DNA from: Congeria kusceri
Taxonomy: Eukaryota; Mollusca; Bivalvia; Myida; Dreissenidae
Length of the DNA: 64,000 nucleotides
Assembly (NCBI GenBank): GCA_027627225.1
Contig: CM051026.1
Location: forward strand, 9,901,425 to 9,965,424
Direction: 5' to 3'
The notes under the pieces were generated by a model. The model was given only the letters and a program-made list of their open reading frames with translations, had not been told where the DNA came from and ran no database searches. Positions 33,962 through 47,034 of the stretch are shown piece by piece. A program made the translations under genes and the position numbers. The stretch's first letter is position 1. Each line of letters opens with the position of its first letter.

Positions 33962-36135
33962 TTTGTCCGTAGTAAGGTTTTGACAAACAAATACACTTTG
34001 TTCAAATGTCTTGTTAGTGTATCACCGTTAGCAATTCTATATTGATGTATTTCACAAGCACACTTTCATAGAAAATGTCCACAATCCAACAACTGGAGAC
34101 TTTAAACAGCAATGGAACACAGATAACCTTCAAATGACTTTCAGGACTGACATGTGTGTACCATTATCTAGTTTTACCCAGACCTTTATAAATGCCCAAG
34201 TCACGTGACATGGTTTATCAATAAAAGATTGTCACACAGGTTTATTTACAACCCATACTTGAAGTAGGAAGTTTAAGATAAATGCCAAGGTTTAATGCTT
34301 GTTTACATGTCACAAAACTTTAAATTGTGGTGGTAAATATAAACAGTTTACTTCAAGGCTGTGAATAATCTTGTTAGATATGAACCATTTAAATATGAAA
34401 ATAAAATAACTTTAGTATCAAATGTTTATGATATGTGACACAGTCTACTTGTTTAAACCCACATGATCAAACTTCTGAGATACATTCATCTGACAACTAT
34501 TATTTTCAGGATAATTTTGAATGACAGATCCTAAACATTCTTACATTTAACCTTGAAACAAAACACTTGATTTCAGAACTTGACATCGTTCAATTCCATC
34601 TGATTCAGTGAACAAGTAAAACCCTACTATGGGCCACATGATTTGAAAGAATATCATTAAACAACACTCTTGTTTTTAGTTTTTAAGTACTTTCTCTTTT
34701 GTGTAAAATGTGACTCTCTACATAGAGTCAATATAATGGGTTCTCATATTCTACAAACCTTGGGCTTACAAGTTCCACTCACATGTACAGGTGAAATCTG
34801 ATGGGAAGTCTTCAGCACTCTGCAATTACATTGAAACACTGTTGACTTCACTTTCAATCAAAGCCCTTAAGGCACTGCAGTTATTAGCTATTGCATAACA
34901 CTGGGCACATCATGGACAGTGTGTGAATTAGATAGGGATGATATACGTCACCTTAAATACAGTGGTTGTAATATTTAAATGAACATATTCACAAATTTGT
35001 TCTATATTATAAATAAGACTTGAACATTCATAAGTGATTTATATTATTCAAAATGGTAAGTTTAAATACAATATTGCCTCGCAAACAAGTAAATCAAATT
35101 TTGAAATAAATATATCATCATTGCCTAATTATGTTATTTTTTGTCTCAGGTTTTTGATGGATTTTGTTTCAATTCATTATATTTATTGCGTCAAATGTGT
35201 AGCTAATGAATTTAGTACCATTGTAAAACATACGCCAATAAACCGTAATCAACTGTAAAAACTAGATGAAGTCACTTTCAGCAGCTTAAAACTCTGTAAG
35301 AGTATAAAATATTTTAAGCCTTTAAAAAAAATCAATTCAAAATGAAAAAAAAATGTTGGGCACAAATGTCGCAAAAAAATTGGTCTAGTAGCGATTTTTG
35401 TTGCATACAAAATTTCATGGGACAAATCGTCAAAAATGCGAAACAATTTATGCATTCGAGCTTTATCTCAATATTGAAGAGTATTCATTTTGTTTTCCAA
35501 GTTGTCTGCTGCGTCGCCTAAGAAAAAAGCCTCGAACGTTATATTTAATAATTTCTCCTCGCAAAACATCAAAACAAGTTTGTTGGTTACGTTACGAGTC
35601 TGACCGTTGCTTCGCAAGCTGCCTGCAACCCCCTCAATGAAGCCGGTGATGATCTAGAAGTTTCTTTGACAGAAACTCAAAGTGACAGTGTCACAAATTT
35701 GACGTAAAAACTTGAACGAAAATTCCAAAATTTTTAGTTTTAAAAAACACAATTGGCTTGCCTATAATGTTGAAGGAAATTTTATGACGCATTCACTTTT
35801 TATTCATCACAAAACGAATAACATTTTCCATTGAAAGTCACTAATTTTAATTTTATTAGTTATATCAGTTATTTGTGTTGAGCAGTTTATAATTAAAATA
35901 AAACAACAAAACATTAACTGTGTTTCTAATGTTAACTGCTGTTGGTTAAACTCATACCAACCACTGACACTTAAACAAGACACAACTAGTTAAGGTAAAT
36001 AAATCTTTGTTATTGATTTTATCATTTGTAGGAAATTGTAGGTGTATTTTGTTTGTGTCTCCAAAAAATTGGAAATGTCCCCAATTGTTCATGACCTTTG
36101 AGACAAATGTCTCACCTTTTGTGATACCTCGCCAG
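33962..36135. other. upstream region of the B-box/NHL gene, no other gene supported
   Basis: It presumably holds the promoter of the minus-strand gene, but no TATA box or initiator can be assigned with confidence. Open frames at 35034-35258, 35249-35455 and 35398-35640 overlap on opposite strands and lack domains. Confidence 0.45.
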
Positions 36136-36139
36136 AACA

Positions 36140-36395
36140 CTGACTGGGTGAATGAATAGGTAAATGAATGGATGGAAAGATGAAAGAGTGAGTAAATGAA
36201 TGAATGAATAAATGAATGAACGAAAGGGTTAATGAATAAATGAATGCGTAAATGAATGAGTGAGTAAAGGAATAAATGAACGAGAGTGTAAATAAACAGA
36301 TGGATGAGTAAATGAATGAATGAACAAACAAATGAATGAACAAACAAACGAAAGAACGGATGGACGGACAGACGGATGAAGGAACGAATGAATAA
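36140..36395. repeat. degenerate (AATG)n-type simple repeat
   Basis: A long run of AATGAATG, AATAAATG, AACGAA and GACGGA tetramers. The two long minus-strand frames over it (rich in H, S, F, I, L) are by-products of the simple repeat. Confidence 0.93.
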
Positions 36396-37068
36396 GACCT
36401 CCATTTCCTCTGGCGTGTGCTCCCCCCTAGGAAGTCATGTCTGGAACCGGCCCTGGAGTTCACTATAACGGAAATTCATACTGTGTTCAAACTCCTCCAC
36501 TTCTTCTTTTTAACTGCACTTTTTTTGTGGTTATTTTTTCTCTGGATTAATTTGTAAAATATGGAAATGCTTTCAGCTGGCATTTTGTGATTAAAATTGC
36601 TCAAAACAAATTGTCTGGTAGGTGAAAATACCATGTCAATCAATTAGCCAGAATATAGGCTCCTGAGAGTAAAATTCTTCTGTCACACATGCGCATAAAA
36701 AAGCCTTTCAGAGCAAGATTACCTAGTTTCACGAGAGGCCTATATTGTTCCTGCACAAGTATTGATATGAATTTAGAACATGTCAAGTAATCAAACAACT
36801 TTGAACTGTATCTGTTTGCATCATAATTTCTATGATAACACTCAGACAATGATTTAAATCACTTAGTTATTGAGATATAGAAAGATAATTGTCCTAATAA
36901 GGTGGCACATATATAAAGTAGCATGTGACTGTCATTTAAAGGGACCATTTTCATATTTGGATACAAAACATTGTCTTCATATTCTGCCTTAAATATTATT
37001 GCAAAATTTTGCAGTGCTGAGGTTTTTAATAGAATTATTAATGAGGTGGTCAGGATGTGCTATGCATT
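36396..37068. other. no supported gene
   Basis: It includes a short GC-richer patch (near 36440-36465, GGAACCGGCCCTGGAG) and, near 36940, a TTAAAGGGACCATTTTCA resembling the MITE end found 130 bases later. Confidence 0.4.
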
Positions 37069-37072
37069 TTAA

Positions 37073-37385
37073 AGGGACTTTTTCACATATTTTGTCATTT
37101 TTGAAAAATGACATTTAATATAAAAACTGCAAAACATTAAGCAGATGGACTAACCAAAAACAAATATAGTATAAAGAAAAAAGAATAATTAAAAGATTTG
37201 CCTTCGACTCAAACCTACGACCGCTGCGGTCAAAAATTGGTCTAACCACTCGGCTATTCTGACTAAAAGTCGTGGTAGAGAATTTTTAACGCTATGCAAG
37301 TGATACATGTGTTTTCCAAACTAGTGCTGAAAAGCGTTACGGAACACTTTAGAATTTTATACATTTCAATTGATGATTTTTCATA
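37073..37385 (-). mobile_element. TTAA MITE, copy 2 (right end missing)
   Basis: The left end is TTAA then AGGGACTTTTTCACATATT. ACCAAAAACAAATATAGTAT follows, then a decayed tRNA-like core (about 37195-37262, minus strand), then GAAAAGCGTTAC as in the intact copy. It stops exactly where array element D begins, so its right terminal repeat is lost or displaced. Confidence 0.7.
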
Positions 37386-37725
37386 ACAAGAGAGAACAGC
37401 GGGCTCGACTTTTCTTGTGCTTGTCAGAGTTACTGGCATTTTTTTTCTAAAACAAGAAACAAAGAAATTCTACGAAAACCAAATTTTGAAACGAAATGCA
37501 TAAAATTCAGCACATCAGTAAAATGTTTAGTAATGGTAAACTTAACCTTGACCCACCCACCCCATATGCAATCCCAAGCCAGGGCTTGATATAAGGTATC
37601 TATGTATTAAGTTTCATTAAAATATCTCAATGTGTTCTCAAGTTAATGAGCGGAAACCATTTTTCTATTTTTAATAACGCTGACCTTGACCCCACCCGCC
37701 CCATATGCAATCCCAGGTGTAGTCT
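37386..37725. mobile_element. array-type element D (truncated)
   Basis: It starts ACAAGAGAGAACAGCGGGC and CTCGACTTTTCTTGTGCTTG, nearly as element E at 48077. About two units of 140 bp share CCCCATATGCAATCCCA, AAGGTATCTATGTATTAAG and TGTTCTCAAGTTA with element E. No right end is present; it breaks off near 37725. Confidence 0.75.
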
Positions 37726-38590
37726 TCAGCACTCTGCAATTACACAGAAACATTGTACACATGAAATACAACCAACTTTATAGTTCATTAATCTGCAATA
37801 GATGTAGAATTCAGACAATTTCAGTACACAGAGAGCACTTCCTGATCAGGTGTGAGGCAGTAATGGACTACCTAGGTACCTGGCGCTAAATTACCCAGCT
37901 ACCGAAAATGTTTATTTTGCTTGAACAAAAAACAGTCACAATTCATTGTATCAAATAGCGTATACAGGCGTATGAAACAGTTACTGTCTTACCTCTGAGT
38001 TAATTATACATATAGTAACTAGGAATAGACTGTTTTGTACTAAGATATAATTGTATAGTATATTTATATAATAATGTGCTAAGTACATACTAAAATAGTA
38101 GTATATAATGCACCCAAAATTGAAAACATAAATACATTGAAGTCTTCAACTTATGTTATTTTTAAGCTGATAACATATTATCAAGGGTATACAGTAATTA
38201 TTTGCAATCCAGATAGTGGAGTTACCCAACATGATACCTGATTACACTATCTAGTCTTATTGATAAGTGTTTCAACAAGTTTAGTGATACTTATTATACA
38301 GGCTAATGTCTGATTGCTAAATAAGGCCAACAAAATTAATTGTGTGCTTCGGGCAACGGTCTCACAAAAGTTTCCTAAGGTCGGGATTGAGTTTTTTTGT
38401 TACTTTTTTTAAAGACACATTTTGTTAAAAAAAACAACATTTAAAATTATCTAAAATCTGACGCATACGGATTTTAAAAACACAATCGCCACTAAAAACT
38501 TTAAAATCGGGATGCCCGAACACATAAATTATTTTTTGGCCTAATGATTTTAATGGTGCAAAACTGAAAGGTATTTTCATAAATTTACTA
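37726..38590. other. no supported gene
   Basis: AT-rich. The phrase AGTCTTCAGCACTCTGCAAT at 37724 also occurs near 34806, a small duplication of unknown meaning. Confidence 0.4.
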
Positions 38591-38774
38591 TACTCAACAA
38601 AAAAAGAAAGTATTCACTAATATATTTTATTGTGTTTTGATATCTGTATTTAATAATTTAACAAATAATCAATGTAACTTCAGTCATCCTGCAATAAAAC
38701 GCTAACGTTTTTCTGGTAAAACACAAAACAAACATGTGTAAAAATGAAAATCACAGAGAACATAGTCAAACCAA

Positions 38775-39625
38775 ACAAGAGGGCCATAAGAACCAAGGTT
38801 GCTCACCTGAGAGGCTAAGGAATGAAACTATTATGAGCAAGTTACAAGAAGATTCGGCTAAAAATGTGGCCTCTAGATTGTTCGCCAGCTTGTTTTTTTC
38901 AATTTTCCCTGGTGACCTAGTATTTTACCACATGTGACCTGATTTTGAACTTGCCCGAGATATCATTGCGACAAATGTTCTGAGAAAGTTTCACAATGAT
39001 TCGGATACAAATGTGGCCTCTAGAGTGTTTGCAAGCTTTTTAAAATTTTCAATATATCCACATAAGAAACAAATGTTCTGAGCAAGTTTCATGTTGATCG
39101 GGCAAAAAATGTGACTTCCAGAGTGTTCACAGACATTTTCTATAAGCCCAATCAGGTAAACTGCCCCCACCTCCTGGCGGCCATGTTTATTGACAGACCG
39201 AAACAGTTTTCAAGCTCAGCCAAGATATCATAAGAACAAAGGTTCTGAGCAAGTTTCATGTTGATTATGCAAAAAATATAACTTTTAGAGTGTTCACAAG
39301 CTTTTTCTACAGCCATATAAGAAAAACTGCACCAACCCCCCCCCCTGGCGGCCATGTTTTTGAACGGACCGGAACTATTTTCAAACTCAGCTGAGATATC
39401 ATAAGAACAAAGGTCCTGAGCAAGTTTTATGTTGATTGGGTACAAAATGTGACTTCTACAGTGTTCACAAGCTTTTTCTATAGCCATATAAGGGAAACTG
39501 CCCCACCCCCTGGCGGCCATGTTTTTCAACGGACCGGACCCATTTTCAAACTCAGCTAAGATATCATAAGAACAAATGTTCTGAGCAAGTTTCATGTTGA
39601 TTGGGCAAATATGTGACTTCAGGAT
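38775..39625. mobile_element. array-type element H (right end missing)
   Basis: The left end ACAAGAGGGCCATAAGAACC then GTTGCTCACCTGAGAGGCTA matches elements F1, F2 and G. Units carry GTTCTGAGCAAGTTTCATG, AGAGTGTTCACA and CCTGGCGGCCATGTTT. It stops abruptly near 39620 without the CTCAGGTGAGC end. Confidence 0.75.
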
Positions 39626-39845
39626 TTTTAATTTACCAGTATCGATTTTTTTAAAGAGCGTAGACTTACACATGCAATATCAAATTCATGGTTTACTATT
39701 AAACCGTATTATTTAATACCGAATAGCACGCAAAAACTTCATGAACTCTTGAGAAAAAAAGTATGCACAACTTCTGTGCAAGTTTTCATTGCAATCGATT
39801 CTGTGTGATAGGTTCACTATATCATCCAAATCCTGCGAAGTTCCT

Positions 39846-39983
39846 ATGGCATGCTTAAATATGGACAAGCAAAACCAGACTATTGGTATATTGCAAACAG
39901 GACAGATTGTAACTTCTGTAAATCGAACGTTTAATTGCACAAGGGCGACAATTAATCGTCTACTCACACGCTACTTCTATGTG
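39846..39983 (+). pseudogene. Tc1/mariner transposase N-terminal (HTH) fragment
   Basis: The frame includes T-I-G-I-L-Q-T-G-Q-I-V-T-S-V-N-R-T-F then C-T-R-A-T-I-N-R-L. This follows the homeodomain-like helix-turn-helix pattern of Tc1-type transposases (…IGMLxAGxSxxxVARxFxVxxxTIxRL…). It then runs into a hydrophobic non-matching tail. The DDE catalytic domain is absent. It lies between inverted ends with TA duplications, which supports the assignment. Confidence 0.5.
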
Positions 39984-40372
39984 ATTTTTATTTTTACACT
40001 TGTTACGTTTTTGTTTTGTGTTTTACTAGAAGGGCATACAGAATTGATTCAGAAAAAAAAGGTATTATTTTATTGAAAAGGGATTAAAGTTACACAGACT
40101 TAATTTTTGTTTAAATATTAAATATACGTATCGAAAAACAAAAAAATACATAAGTGGGTACATCTTTGTTGAGTATATACAAAATATGGGAACAATAAAA
40201 TATTAAGGCATTCTAAATTTGTCAGCCTTTTGGTCTGAGAATTTACAATTTGCAACTCAATACCAAATAACTTTATAGAAATTGGTCATGCAGCATTCCT
40301 AATCTGGAACATTGTCCAAATATAACTTCAAAGCCAAAACATACAGCATTATCTGTGCTTCTCAACAGGTTA

Positions 40373-40394
40373 CATACACACACACACACACACA
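40373..40394. repeat. (CA)n microsatellite
   Basis: About ten CA dinucleotides. Confidence 0.9.
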
Positions 40395-40785
40395 AGACCA
40401 TGTTTCGAGTTTATCAAGACAAGATATCTTTTATTTAAAATCGGAAATACATAACAAGTAAACATGTGCTATTTATATCTTTTGACCAGCTTAAATGATC
40501 AATAATCGCTTACGCATATGGGTTTAACGATATCACTGGTCCATATTGCGATATACAGCAATATTTTACAATATATCGCGATATATACCGTGATATATTG
40601 CCCATATTAAAAAGAGCAGTTTCTCTTCATGTCTTACTATAAGTACAGTATAAACGCATTCATTAACACAATTTTAATGTTTAAATACCAATCGATTCAT
40701 CTAAATTATTGTGCACTATTAAAAAATATTTGCATGATGTTAAATATCATATTTAAAATCTTTTCAAATCCAATCAGAAGCATTA

Positions 40786-43752
40786 TGAATGTCCATACTT
40801 CCATACGTATTTGTATACATATCGTATTAAACAATTGTATTAAAACATGTACTGACACTGCTCATTGTAGACAATGTCCATACTTCCATATGTATTTGTA
40901 TACATATTGTATTAAACAATTGTATTAAAACATGTACTGACACTGCTCATTGTAGACAATGTCCATACTTCCGTATGTATTTGTATACATATTGTATTAA
41001 ACAATTGTATTAAAACATGTACTGACACTGCTCATTGTAGACAATGTCCATACTTCCGTATGTATTTGTATACATATCGTATTAAACAATTGTATTAAAA
41101 CGTGTACTGACACTGCTCATTGTAGACAATGTCCATACTTCCATACGTATTTGTATACATATGGTATTAAACAATTGTATTAAAACATGTACTGACACTG
41201 CTCATTGTAGACAATGTCCATACTTCCGTATGTATTTGTATACACATTGTATTAAACAATTGTATTAAAACATGTACTGACACTGCTCATTGTAGACAAT
41301 GTCCATACTTCCATACGTATTTGTATACATATTGAATTAAACAATTGTATTAAAACGTGTACTGACACTGCTCATTGTAGACAATGTCCATACTTCCATA
41401 CGTATTTGTATACATATTGAATTAAACAATTGTATCAAAACGTGTACTGACACTGCTCATTGAAGACAATGTCCATACTTCCATACGTATTTGTATACAT
41501 ATTGTATTAAACAATTGTATTAAAACGTGTACTGACACTGCTCATTGTAGACAATGTCCATACTTCCATACGTATTTGTATACATATCGTATTAAACAAT
41601 TGTATTAAAACATGTACTGACACTGCTCATTGTAGACAATGTCCATACTTCCATACGTATTTGTATACATATCGTATTAAACAATTGTATTAAAACATGT
41701 ACTGACACTGCTCATTGTAGACAATGTCCATACTTCCATACGTATTAGTATACATATCGTATTAAACAATTGTATCAAAACATGTACTGACACTGCTCAT
41801 TGTAGACAATGTCCATACTTCCATATGTATTAGTATACATATTGTATTAAACAATTGTATTAAAACATGTACTGACACTGCTCATTGTAGACAATGTCCA
41901 TACTTCCATACGTATTAGTATACATATTGTATTAAAACATGTACTGACACTGCTCATTGTAGACAATGTCCATACTTCCGTATGTATTTGTATACATATT
42001 GTATTAAACAACTGTATTAAAACATGTACTGACACTGCTCATTGTAGACAATGTCCATACTTCCGTATGTATTTGTATACATATTGTATTAAAACATGTA
42101 CTGACACTGCTCATTGTAGACAATGTCCATACTTCCGTATGTATTTGTATACACATTGTATTAAAACATGTACTGACACTGCTCATTGTAGACAATGTCC
42201 ATACTTCCGTATGTATTTGTATACATATTGTATTAAACAACTGTATTAAAACATGTACTGACACTGCTCATTGTAGACAATGTCCATACTTCCATACGTA
42301 TTAGTATACATATCGTATTAAACAATTGTATTAAAACATGTACTGACACTGCTCATTGTAGACAATGTCCATACTTCCATACGTATTTGTATACATATTG
42401 TATTAAACAATTGTATTAAAACGTGTACTGACACTGCTCATTGTAGACAATGTCCATACTTCCATACGTATTTGTATACATATTGTATTAAACAATTGTA
42501 TTAAAACATGTACTGACACTGCTCATTGTAGACAATGTCCATACTTCCATACGTATTTGTATACATATTGTATTAAACAATTGTATTAAAACATGTACTG
42601 ACACTGCTCATTGTAGACAATGTCCATAGTTCCATACGTATTTGTATACATATCGTATTAAACAATTGTATTAAAACATGTACTGACACTGCTCATTGTA
42701 GACAATGTCCATACTTCCATACGTATTTGTATACACATTGTATTAAAACATGTACTGACACTGCTCATTGTAGACAATGTCCATAGTTCCATACGTATTT
42801 GTATACATATCGTATTAAACAATTGTATTAAAACGTGTACTGACACTGCTCATTGTAGACAATGTCCATACTTCCATACGTATTTGTATACATATTGTAT
42901 TAAACAATTGTATTAAAACATGTACTGACACTGCTCATTGTAGACAATGTCCATACTTCCATACGTATTAGTATACATATTGTATTAAAACATGTACTGA
43001 CACTGCTCATTGTAGACAATGTCCATACTTCCATACGTATTAGTATACACATTGTATTAAAACATGTACTGACACTGCTCATTGTAGACAATGTCCATAC
43101 TTCCATACGTATTTGTATACATATCGTATTAAACAATTGTATTAAAACGTGTACTGACACTGCTCATTGTAGACAATGTCCATACTTCCATACGTATTAG
43201 TATACATATCGTATTAAACAATTGTATTAAAACGTGTACTGACACTGCTCATTGTAGACAATGTCCATACTTCCATACGTATTTGTATACATATTGAATT
43301 AAGCAATTGTATTAAAACGTGTACTGACACTGCTCATTGTAGACAATGTCCATACTTCCATACGTATTTGTGTACATATTGTATTAAAACATGTACTGAC
43401 ACTGCTCATTGTAGACAATGTCCATACTTCCATACGTATTAGTATACATATCGTATTAAACAATTGTATTAAAACGTGTACTGACACTGCTCATTGTAGA
43501 CAATGTCCATACTTCCATACGTATTTGTATACATATTGAATTAAACAATTGTATTAAAACATGTACTGACACTGCTCATTGTAGACAATGTCCATACTTC
43601 CATACGTATTTGTATACATATTGTATTAAACAATTGTATTAAAACGTGTACTGACACTGCTCATTGTAGACAATGTCCATACTTCCATATGTATTTGTAT
43701 ACATATCGTATTAAACAATTGTATTAAAACGTGTACTGACACTGCTCATTGT
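40786..43752. repeat. 85-bp satellite array (with 72-bp variant)
   Basis: About 35 highly similar units carry AATGTCCATACTTCCATACG, TATTTGTATACATAT, AACAATTGTATTAAAAC and GTACTGACACTGCTCATTGT. Most units are 85 bp. A recurrent 72-bp form lacks 13 bp between two ATTAAA copies, as expected from slippage. Unit-to-unit identity is very high, so expansion or homogenisation was recent. Short frames on both strands are by-products. Confidence 0.95.
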
Positions 43753-43762
43753 AAAAAAATTT

Positions 43763-44294
43763 AACTAAGAAAGGCATTGTTTCAAGATTTCAGCCTAGCA
43801 ATTGCAGTATAATTCAACTAAGAAAGGCAATGTTTCAAGATTTCAGCCTAGCAATTGCAGTATAATTCAACTAAGAAAGGCATTGTTTCAAGATTTCAGC
43901 CTAGCAATTGCAGTATAATTCAACTAAGAAAGGCATTGTTTCAAGATTTCAGCCTAGCAATTGCAGTATAATTCAACTAAGAAAGGCATTGTTTCAAGAT
44001 TTCAGCCTAGCAATTGCAGTATAATTCAACTAAGAAAGGCATTGATTCAAGATTTCAGCCTAGCAATTGCAGTATAATTCAACTAAGAAAGGCATTGTTT
44101 CAAGATTTCAGCCTAGCAATTGCAGTATAATTCAACTAAGAAAGGCATTGTTTCAAGATTTCAGCCTAGCAATTGCAGTATAATTCAACTAAGAAAGGCA
44201 TTGTTTCAAGATTTCAGCCTAGCAATTGCAGTATAATTCAACTAAGAAAGGCATTGTTTCAAGATTTCAGCCTAGCAATTGCAGTATAATTCAA
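43763..44294. repeat. 53-bp satellite array
   Basis: Ten almost identical units of 53 bp (AACTAAGAAAGGCATTGTTT, CAAGATTTCAGCCTAGC, AATTGCAGTATAATTC). The array starts about 10 bp after the 85-bp array ends. Confidence 0.95.
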
Positions 44295-44956
44295 AGAGTA
44301 TCAATAATGAATATTTGTTATATGCACTTGCTTAATACAAAAATCGTTCCAAACACGAGCTTAAATGTTGACTTATTTTCAACTAGGAGAGAATAACGAA
44401 AGGATCTTTTAAAACATTGCTCCAGCATTGAGTGGCCTCTCCAAAATATCAATAATAACCATTCAGAGTCAGAATTTTATGCCTTTATTTCAACATGTTT
44501 TCCATAATGTCGTTATTGTTACACATCATCTTAATTATATTTTACAGTTTTATATTAAAAAGAAACATTCCGTCAGATATCCGTCAATTTATATGTCAGT
44601 TAATTATAACCTGATTAAGTTCTTCAATACGCAATAGCAAAATGTCAACTAATTATATTTTTTAAATCAGCAATTCAACAATTATGTTTCAAAAACAGTA
44701 TGTTGGAGCCGGTATACATAGAAAATATAAAATCACTGAAACCTTGAAGGTAGTAAGGCTTTTCAAGAGAAGAATAAACATAAGCTAATTAAAAATATAA
44801 TAAAACAATTGTTTTAATAAAAAGACATGGCAAACACATAAAAGGTACATATCATTAAATACCGGTATGAAATTTTAATATCGCGATATATTATCGCGTG
44901 ATCCAATACCGCGATATAACGGTATACCGGTATATCGTTACACCACTACTAACGCA

Positions 44957-45759
44957 CAAACGCTGCATGGAGAGAGATTTTATTTGTCTAATGCGTTTAA
45001 TTATGGCTTTTAAGCTAGTCTATTCATTAGTTATTAAATACTTGCAAAAATAATTGAATGTTAAAAAGTATTCATAATTTTTGTGTTGACCAGCCGTGAG
45101 GTGCAGAATCCTGTTATTTCGCTCTAGATCTTTCAGTGGATAACAAAATATCGATTGACACTTTTTACAACATAGTCTGCATGCAAAGCATGTACCAAGC
45201 ATTTCAAGGGCAAGCTCTAATGTTGGGTAGCAATTGCCCGAGTTTGCTATGAAGCAGGCCACAGTTAAACTTAAAATAATATGCGAGTTAGTTTCAGTCT
45301 AAATGTTCTTAATGATTTTTGTTCTTAAAATTATTTATTTCGCTGTGTAAACTGTAAACAGGTTCTCTTGCAACATTTCGTAGCTTTATAAGCAATTGTA
45401 TACACAGTTAACGGATCAATTACAATAAAGAATGACTTGCTGCTGTATTTGGGGTGCACACATGTGAGTGAGTCACAGTGAATGCACGTGAGCATTTGTT
45501 CTATGTTGCATTGGTAGTTTAGCCTATCAATTTTTTTGTTCAGCTTAATAAGATAATTCTAAGTCTCTAGTTTACGCCTTTTGGTCAGCAAAACTTGTAG
45601 TTGTACCAATAGAATGTAGCTGAAATAATATGCGTTTGGAATAAATCTGAACGTTGAAACTCCGGTCTGAAAAAGCATATCGAACAAGGCTTGTCACAGG
45701 ATGTGACGTATGCCCGTGAAGCACATGCTTGTCCGAGGAAGGCAACACAATGTCAGTTA
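44957..45759. other. no supported gene
   Basis: An 80-codon minus-strand frame (45020-45262) with several cysteines and an 85-codon frame (45572-45829) have no recognisable family or splice context, so they are left uncalled. Confidence 0.4.
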
Positions 45760-47002
45760 CACGTTGGCAAAAATTATGCTTCCTACAAAAAGAGTTATGG
45801 TCCTTGTACTCTGAACTTCCTTTCAACATCCTTCATCAAATATATGTGGTTTTATTTTAAATTACTTCAATACTAATGGAGTAATGCACTGCACAAGAAA
45901 ATTAACTGAATGGCAATAAATCCATAAATAATGAAGAAAGAGTTATGGTCCTTATACTCTGCTCTTCCTCTCAATGTCCTCTATCAATATATGTGGTGTT
46001 ATTTTAAAATTCTTTCAATACTAAGGTAGTAATTATTTGCCCCCAAAAAACAAAGGGCAATAACTATTGAAGAATGAATTATGGTCAAATTCCCTTCAAT
46101 ACTAACGGAGTTATGCTCTGCAAAAAAAAATAATAATAAAGGGCAATTCAGGGTTCCCTCTGGCTTTTGAAAATTGTCAAAATGTGAAAATGTGAAAACT
46201 TGGAACCAATTAGGCGTTGCAAGTAATTTTTTAAGTTTTAAGTTTAATAATTATTCCTAAAGAAGAATACAATTAATAAACAAAACACCATGTATCTCTT
46301 TAATCAATTTACTTCAATAACATTCAATTTAATAAGTAACAAAACATAGCGTATACTCCATAAATTTATTAAAGAAAGAGTTATAGTCCTTGTTCTCTGC
46401 ACTTCCTCTCATTGTCATCTATCATTATATGAAGTTTCAATTAAATACCTTTTAATACTAATGGAGCAATGCTCCGAACAAGAAATTAATGCTTCACATA
46501 AGGAAATAAAACAAAGGGCAATAACTCTGTAAATATTGAAGAAAGAGTTATGGTCCTTGTGCTCTGCACTTCCTGTCATTGTTCTATATTATTACATGAA
46601 GTTTCATGTGAATCCCTTTAAAACTAATGGAGTTATGCTGTGCACAAGAAAATTAATGCTTTAAATAAGGAAATAAATCAAAGAGCAATAACTCCATAAA
46701 TACTGAAGAAAGAGTTGTGATTCTTGTGCTCTGCACTTCCCTTCATTGTCCTCTATCATTATTTGAAGTTTCATTTGAATCCTATCAATACTAATGGAGT
46801 TAAGCTCTGCACAAGAAAATTAAACAAAGGGCAATAACTCCATCAATATTGAAGAAAGAGTTGTGGTCCTTGTACTCTGGACTTCCTGTCATTGTCCTCC
46901 ATCATTATATTAAGTTTCATTTCAATCCCTTCAATACTAATGGAGTTATGCTCTGCACAAGAAGCGTGACGGACAGATGGACAGACGGACGGATGGACGA
47001 TG
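45760..47002. repeat. array-type element, AACTCCATAAAT family
   Basis: About seven diverged units of roughly 150-170 bp with GGCAATAACTCC, GAAGAAAGAGTTATGGTCC, CTCTGCACTTCC, ATCATTATATGAAGTTTCA and CTAATGGAGTTATGCTCTGC. It ends in a run of GACGGACAGATGGACAGACG (about 46966-47002), a type of tail also seen in element B. There are no protein-coding frames. Confidence 0.8.
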
Positions 47003-47034
47003 TGATTACTATATGCCATCGTATTGATACTATA

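Larger units (their letters stand above)
38591..40175 (+). mobile_element. Tc1/mariner-like relic, interrupted
   Basis: The ends TACTCAACAAA (38591) and TTTGTTGAGTA (to 40175) are inverted, and each abuts a TA target duplication (38589-38590, 40176-40177). A helix-turn-helix-like coding fragment lies at 39846-39983. About 850 bp of the left half is an inserted array element (38775-39625). Only the DNA-binding N-terminus is left and there is no catalytic region. Confidence 0.55.
40517..44948. mobile_element. hAT-like inverted-repeat element carrying two satellite arrays
   Basis: The left terminus TATGGGTTTAACGATAT and the right terminus, read inward as TAGTGGTGTAACGATAT, match at 14 of 17 positions. 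Further in, both have runs of ATATCGCGATAT. Flanking octamers CTTACGCA (40509-40516) and CTAACGCA (44949-44956) differ by one base, as expected for an aged 8-bp hAT target duplication. GGTGTAACG-type ends are common in hAT elements. The 4.4-kb interior is almost entirely two tandem arrays (40786-43752 and 43763-44294) plus AT-rich flanks, with no transposase. Confidence 0.7.

Noticed and set aside
35952..36463. 150- and 124-codon minus-strand frames rich in H, S, F, L
   Set aside because: They are generated by the AATG-type simple repeat at 36140-36395.
39152..39673. 173-codon minus-strand frame
   Set aside because: It lies on units of array element H. Similar frames appear over every family member (for example 50688-51155) with indels and no conserved coding pattern.
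41847..43487. Repeated frames on the minus strand with the same peptide
   Set aside because: They arise from the 85/72-bp satellite and are broken at each length variant.
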